64,000 bases of DNA from Thinopyrum elongatum (taxonomy: Eukaryota; Streptophyta; Magnoliopsida; Poales; Poaceae). Numbering within the stretch: the stretch's first letter is position 1; every line of letters starts with the position of its first letter. Shown piece by piece: positions 59,984-64,000 of this stretch. The position numbers and the translations under genes were made by a program. The stretch is from NCBI GenBank assembly GCA_011799875.1, contig CM022300.1:108389201-108453200 (forward strand). Reading direction: 5' to 3'. Below the pieces are notes generated by a model. The model made no database searches and had not been told where the DNA came from. It was given only the letters and a program-made list of their open reading frames with translations.

Positions 59984-61442
59984 ACATCGAGACTGACACC
60001 ACTGCAGCCTCGATCGACTACGGTGTTGACGACCCCTCCCTCTCGACCGAGCTTCCAGGAAAGCCAACCCCCCTTGATCATCTTGATATCACCTATTCTT
60101 TCCCTCTACTGCTTGCATTAGAGTAGTGTTACTGTTTCATCGGTTTGATCCTATACTGCTGCATAGCCTGTCCTTGTTGCTACTGTTGTTGATACCTTAC
60201 CTGCTATCCTAAATGCTTAGTATAGGATGCTAGTTTATCATCAGTGGCCCTACATTCTTGTCTGTCTGCCATGCTATACTATCGGGCCGTAATCACTCGG
60301 GAGGTGATCATGGGTATATACATACTACACTATTATACATGATACATGATGTGACTAAAGTCGGGTTGACTCGTAGAGTACCCGCGAGTGATTCACGGAA
60401 TGGGGGCTGAAAGGACATGTTTCCCGACGGCCCTCTGAGTGGATCTTTGTGGCGGAGCGACAGGGCAGGTTGTGACCACCTAGAAGACAGGTGGGCCTGG
60501 TCCTGGTCGGCGTCCGCGGATATTTCAATAACATGCTTAACGAGATTGGGTATTTGATTTGAGTTGGTCGTTGGCCTTATACGCACTAACCGCCACGTGG
60601 GACAAGATATGGGCAACCGGCGTCGTAGTATCAGCCGAAGCTCTTCAGACGTCAGCGACTGAGTGGCGCGCGCCGGGTTTGCTAGGTCTGCTCACCGGCC
60701 GCATTCGCAACGTGCAGGAGTGCAACGGGCGATGGGCCCAAGGCCCCTGCGCGCTTAGGATTTAGACCGGCGTGCTGACCTCTATGTTGGGCCTAGGTAG
60801 GGCTGCGACGTGTTGATCTTCCGAGGCCGGACATGACCCAGGAAAGTGTGCCCGGCCAAAGTGATCGAGCGTGTCGGGTAATATGGTGCACCCCTGTAGG
60901 GAAGATTGATCTATTCGAACAGCCGTGTCCACGGTAACAGAACGACTCAGAGTTGTATTCCGACCTTATGACAACTAGAACCGGATACTTAATAAAACAC
61001 ACCCTTTTAAGTGCCAGATACAACCCGGTGATCGTTCTCTCACAGGGCGACGAGGAGAGGATCGTCGGGCAGGATTATGTTATATGTTATCACTTGATAC
61101 TATACTGTCTACTCTTTTCTACATGCTTCAAGATGGAGGCTGCCAGAAGCGTAGTCTTCGATAGGACTAGCTATCCCCCTCTTATTCTGGCATTCTGCAG
61201 TTCAGTCCACAGATACTACCCATTTTATTGATACCGATGCATATGTAGTGTAGATCCTTGCTTGCGAGTACTTTGGATGAGTACTCATGGTTGCTTTGCT
61301 CCCTCTTTTCTCCATTTTCCTTTCTTCTCGGATGTCGCAACCAGATGTTGGAGCCCAGGAGCCAGACGCCACCGTCAACGACGACTCCTACTACACTGAG
61401 GGTGCCTACTACTGCGTGCAGGCCGCCGACGACCAGGAGTAG
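59984..61442 (+). other. Predicted two-exon acidic mini-gene (LARD-B 3' LTR)
   Basis: Middle exon 59984-60058 (DIETDTTAASIDYGVDD...) and last exon 61345-61442 (DVGAQEPDATVNDDSYY...DDQE-stop). Both exons are open here, unlike the 5' LTR copy. The donor, however, is CCAG/GAAAGC: the GC of the other copies has become GA, which should disable splicing. Confidence 0.35.
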
Positions 61443-61724
61443 TTTAGGAGGTCCCAGGCAGGACGCCTTGCCTTTTCGATCGTTGCTACTTTTGTGCTAG
61501 CCTTCTTAAGGCAAACTTGTTTAACTTATATCTGTACTCAAGTATTATTGCTTCCGCTGACTCTGGTGTATTCGAGCCCTCGAGGCCCCTGGCTTGTAAT
61601 ATAAAGCTTGTATTATTTTAATTTGTGTCTAGCGTTGTGTTGTGATATTTTCCCGTGAGTCACTGATCTTGATCGTACATATTTGCGTGTATGATTAGTG
61701 TACGATTGAATCGAGGGCGTCACA

Positions 61725-61944
61725 GGTGTTCCGGCCGGGACCGTGAGGATCCAGCACCAGAGGACCCGAGCGCCCGGTGAGCCGATGCTATGGCATCGCG
61801 GCAGACGGATCCGTCCGTCGGCCGGGCACTATCCTCCCGGGAGCGGCGGAGTGCAATGCGGACTGCCATTGCCTCCTCCAACCCACACGGGACGACACCC
61901 CAGTCGACGGATTCGGACCGGTCGGAGTCCGATCCGCTGCCTGC
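61725..61944 (-). pseudogene. Harbinger-element gene, 5' part (split by LARD-B)
   Basis: Begins MAGSGSDSDRSESVDWG at 61944 on the minus strand and runs to GSSRSRPEH at the LARD-B boundary. An upstream in-frame Met at 62082 is possible, but the Ser/Asp-rich start at 61944 looks more natural. The intact gene would have been about 195 codons. It is acidic at the N-terminus and of unknown role. Confidence 0.6.
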
Positions 61945-62287
61945 CATGGCGGAGAAGGTCGCAAACCGCCGGGGGTGAGCTCGGGTGGCGGAGGGGACTG
62001 GAGGGGACTGGAGTGAAGTGACTAGGGTTTGGTCCGGCGAGAGGATGGGGACGAATATAAGTGAGGTCGGGTGGGCCAGCATGGGCCGGGTCCGACGTGG
62101 CTGGCATGCCCGGGCGCCTCATATCCGCCTCCTATTTAGGCTGGATATGACGGGTGTCGGTCAGCCCGGACGTTTGAGGGCCGTTTGAAAGGCCCGTCTA
62201 GGTCCAAATTTTATGACTGAGCAGCGACCGGACAGCCTGTCCAAACATTTGAGACGAGTTTGAGGGGTCCGTTTGTAGATGCTCTAA

Positions 62288-63270
62288 CTACTCCCCTTGC
62301 ATCTGGAGTAGGCAGGCAAAGTGACCTATGGAAGGGAGAATCACTGGAAAGTGAGCAGCATGCGAGCACTACCAAGAAAAAGGAAAAGGGATTTCCTCTT
62401 CTTTCCTTTCTCCCTTTTGACCATATAAAAATCAGCAGCTAGACCTTTCAAGGATGTACTCAATTGTTTCGCATTATGTTTGTATCGTGTGCCGACACGG
62501 CATCAGACATGTTCCCAACTCTCGTTCTGCCGTGTGCGAAACTTCAAAATTTGCACAATTTTTAAGATATTTATATCCCATTACAACAAACGGGCAATAA
62601 TATGTAATAGAAGTAAAACAGAGCCATGAACAAAAAGAAAAAAATCCGCCCTTTGTAATAATCTTGATCTTGTATAATCTATACACAGCTATCTCCGGAA
62701 AGAAGAATCTATACACAATTACACATCAATAAAGAATTTCCACGCCAATGAAACAACCAAAGAGTAAAGAACAAATGCAGGCGTGCACGCCGCAAGGAAA
62801 ATAAACAAAGAAAAAGTACTCCAGGAGGAAGAAATAATGGAGATGCATGCCTCCTTTTCCATGGTGCCGTGTATTTTCATCTCATTTTGCCCCGGTTCAC
62901 CCGCACGCACGACGAACGGAAACCGGTGGGACGTCGCTGTGGAGTTGTTATCGAGTGGTCGCCGCTCCTTGATTTGACTAGGCCGGGAGGACGATCGCCA
63001 AGATCAGCTGCTCGCCACGAAATTGGCCGTCAATTCGAGGAGGAATCCTCGTCGCCTTGGCTTCTTCTCCGCGTTTCTGATTCCATCCTCTCGCATTGCT
63101 TTCCCGCCTCGACTGTGTGTGTCTGTGTCCCCTGCTCCAATGGCGACTCGCGTGGCTTCCTGGGGCCCCTCGGCTCGAGGGGCTGCTGACGCAATGCGGA
63201 TCCAGACATCGCATCAGCATCGTCGGGTTGCGTGTCGTGCGTGCGTGGTGGTCAATGGCGGCCCGCCTCG
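62288..63270. other. Low-copy DNA downstream of the kinase gene
   Basis: About 1 kb without a recognised transposon. It should include the 3' untranslated region of the kinase gene (minus strand). Open frames on the plus strand at 62869-63287 are short and overlap frames on the other strand. No clear AATAAA was found on the minus strand close to the stop. Confidence 0.4.
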
Positions 63271-64000
63271 CTAGTCGGTGTCAGTGAGGTCAAACTGGTC
63301 CGTGCCGGAGCGGGACAGCACGCGGCGGGCGGTCGCGGAGCGGGAGACCGGCGCCGTCGAGCAGGCCGCGAGCGCGCGCTCCAGGGCGTCCACCACCTCG
63401 GTCATGGACGGGCGCTCGCAGCCGATGGGGCCCACGCAGTCGGCGGCGAGGTAGCCGACGTAGGCCAGCGCCTCGGCCTCGGGCGGCGTCGGCGCGGGGA
63501 GGCGCGGGTCGAGCACGCGCGCGACGTCGTCGGCGAGGATGTGCGGCACGGTGAAGTCCACCACGTTCTTGGGCGTCACGCTCTCGGCGTACCGCTGCAC
63601 GACGCGGCAGCCGGACATGAGCTCCAGCAGCACCACGCCGAAGCTGTACACGTCGCTCTTGTCGGTCAGGTGCTGCAGCCTGTAGTACTCCGGGTCCATG
63701 TACCCCACCGTGCCGCCGGTGTAGATCGTCCGCTGCTCCTGCTGCTGCGGGTTGTCGCCGCTGTTGTCCTCGCAGTCGCCAGCGGGGTCCAGGACGGAGG
63801 ACAGCCCGAAGTCGGCGATCTTGGCCGTCCACGAGTCGTCCAGGAGGATGTTGGCGGACTTGATGTCGCGGTGGATGATGGGCGGCACGGCGTAGACGTG
63901 CATGTACTCGATGCCGCGCGCGGCGCCCAGCGCGATGGTCAGCCGGCCGCGCCACGAGAGCACCGGCGCCGCCATGGGGCTGCGGTCGTGGAGCTGGTCG
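63271..64000 (-). CDS. Receptor-like Ser/Thr kinase, CRINKLY4-related (CCR4-like), C-terminal part
   Basis: The frame is open to the window edge, so the N-terminus (signal peptide, extracellular repeats, membrane segment, ATP-binding lobe) lies outside. Counting from the Met at 63975, the visible part has the catalytic loop HRDIKSANILL (residues 35-45), the DFG motif (55-57), a long Gln-rich activation segment (62-86), GGTVGYMDPEYY (87-98) in place of APE, and SDVYSFGVVLLELMSG. The end has RPSM and an ALERALAAC helix followed by a Ser/Arg/Asp-rich tail; stop at 63271. All catalytic residues in view are intact. VTPKNVVDFTVPHILADD and the RLPAPTPPEAEAL stretch match plant CCR4-type kinases, plasma-membrane receptors related to the maize epidermal receptor CRINKLY4. 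High GC content is usual for grass genes. It is the only likely functional host gene here. Confidence 0.85.
   Translation of the reverse strand, partial: DQLHDRSPMAAPVLSWRGRLTIALGAARGIEYMHVYAVPPIIHRDIKSANILLDDSWTAKIADFGLSSVLDPAGDCEDNSGDNPQQQEQRTIYTGGTVGYMDPEYYRLQHLTDKSDVYSFGVVLLELMSGCRVVQRYAESVTPKNVVDFTVPHILADDVARVLDPRLPAPTPPEAEALAYVGYLAADCVGPIGCERPSMTEVVDALERALAACSTAPVSRSATARRVLSRSGTDQFDLTDTD

Larger units (their letters stand above)
56223..61724 (+). repeat. LARD-B 3' LTR
   Basis: 5.50 kb including the solo LTR at 56869-58561. It lacks about 45 bp near 60677 that the 5' LTR has at 41550-41605. Confidence 0.85.

Noticed and set aside
63290..63955. A second 221-codon minus-strand frame over the kinase
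   Set aside because: It is the shifted reading of the GC-rich kinase gene; only the frame with HRD and DFG motifs is coding.

Overview
The window looks like wheat-group (Triticum/Aegilops) genomic DNA. It is almost entirely nested transposable elements, with one host gene at the right edge. The assignment rests on a BARE-1/WIS/Angela-type Copia element, an Au-type SINE, Gypsy-like long-LTR elements without coding capacity (LARD type), CACTA and Harbinger-type DNA transposons, and several LTRs that open with TGATACGTCTCC. All are typical of Triticeae. No rRNA, tRNA, CRISPR or prokaryotic features are present. Layout, left to right. (1) 1-15686: a minus-strand long LTR whose outer end lies beyond the window. 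It is split by a complete 11.6 kb LARD-like element (LARD-A, 3458-15094) flanked by a perfect GCCGC target-site duplication (TSD). (2) 15690-17437: a second LTR-like sequence on the minus strand. (3) 17438-19630: the remains of a CACTA transposon with about six 83-bp subterminal repeats and one CACTA terminus. (4) 19631-26513: AT-rich degenerate repeats, LINE reverse-transcriptase and C-terminal fragments, an intact Au-like SINE with a 13-bp TSD, and some unassigned DNA. (5) 26530-36426: a heavily shortened LINE with a TSD of about 16 bp, interrupted by a full-length but defective BARE/Angela Copia element (27573-36257, TSD TTTGG). (6) 36505-62284: a small Harbinger-like DNA transposon (11-bp terminal inverted repeats (TIRs), TSD TAA). 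Its one open reading frame is split by a second LARD-like element (LARD-B, 37131-61724). LARD-B in turn carries three solo LTRs, one deleted LTR element (itself holding a solo BARE LTR) and a hAT-like insertion. (7) 62285-64000: low-copy DNA, then the 3' end of a receptor-like kinase gene (CRINKLY4-related type, minus strand). Insertion order can be read from the TSDs: outer LTR before LARD-A; LINE before BARE; Harbinger before LARD-B, LARD-B before its solo LTRs and the deleted element, and that element before its solo BARE LTR. The observation I rate highest is in the LTRs themselves. The long LTRs of LARD-A, the outer LTR and LARD-B belong to different families. All share a potential spliced acidic mini-gene. 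Each has a middle exon that starts in phase 1 after a strong acceptor and ends in phase 1 at an AG/GCAAGC (GC-type) donor, and a last exon that ends in the residues DDQE and a stop. The peptide pattern is kept while the nucleotide sequence diverges. Other notable points: near-perfect hairpins just upstream of TATA boxes in unrelated LTR families, and a BARE copy with young-looking LTRs but a heavily broken polyprotein.
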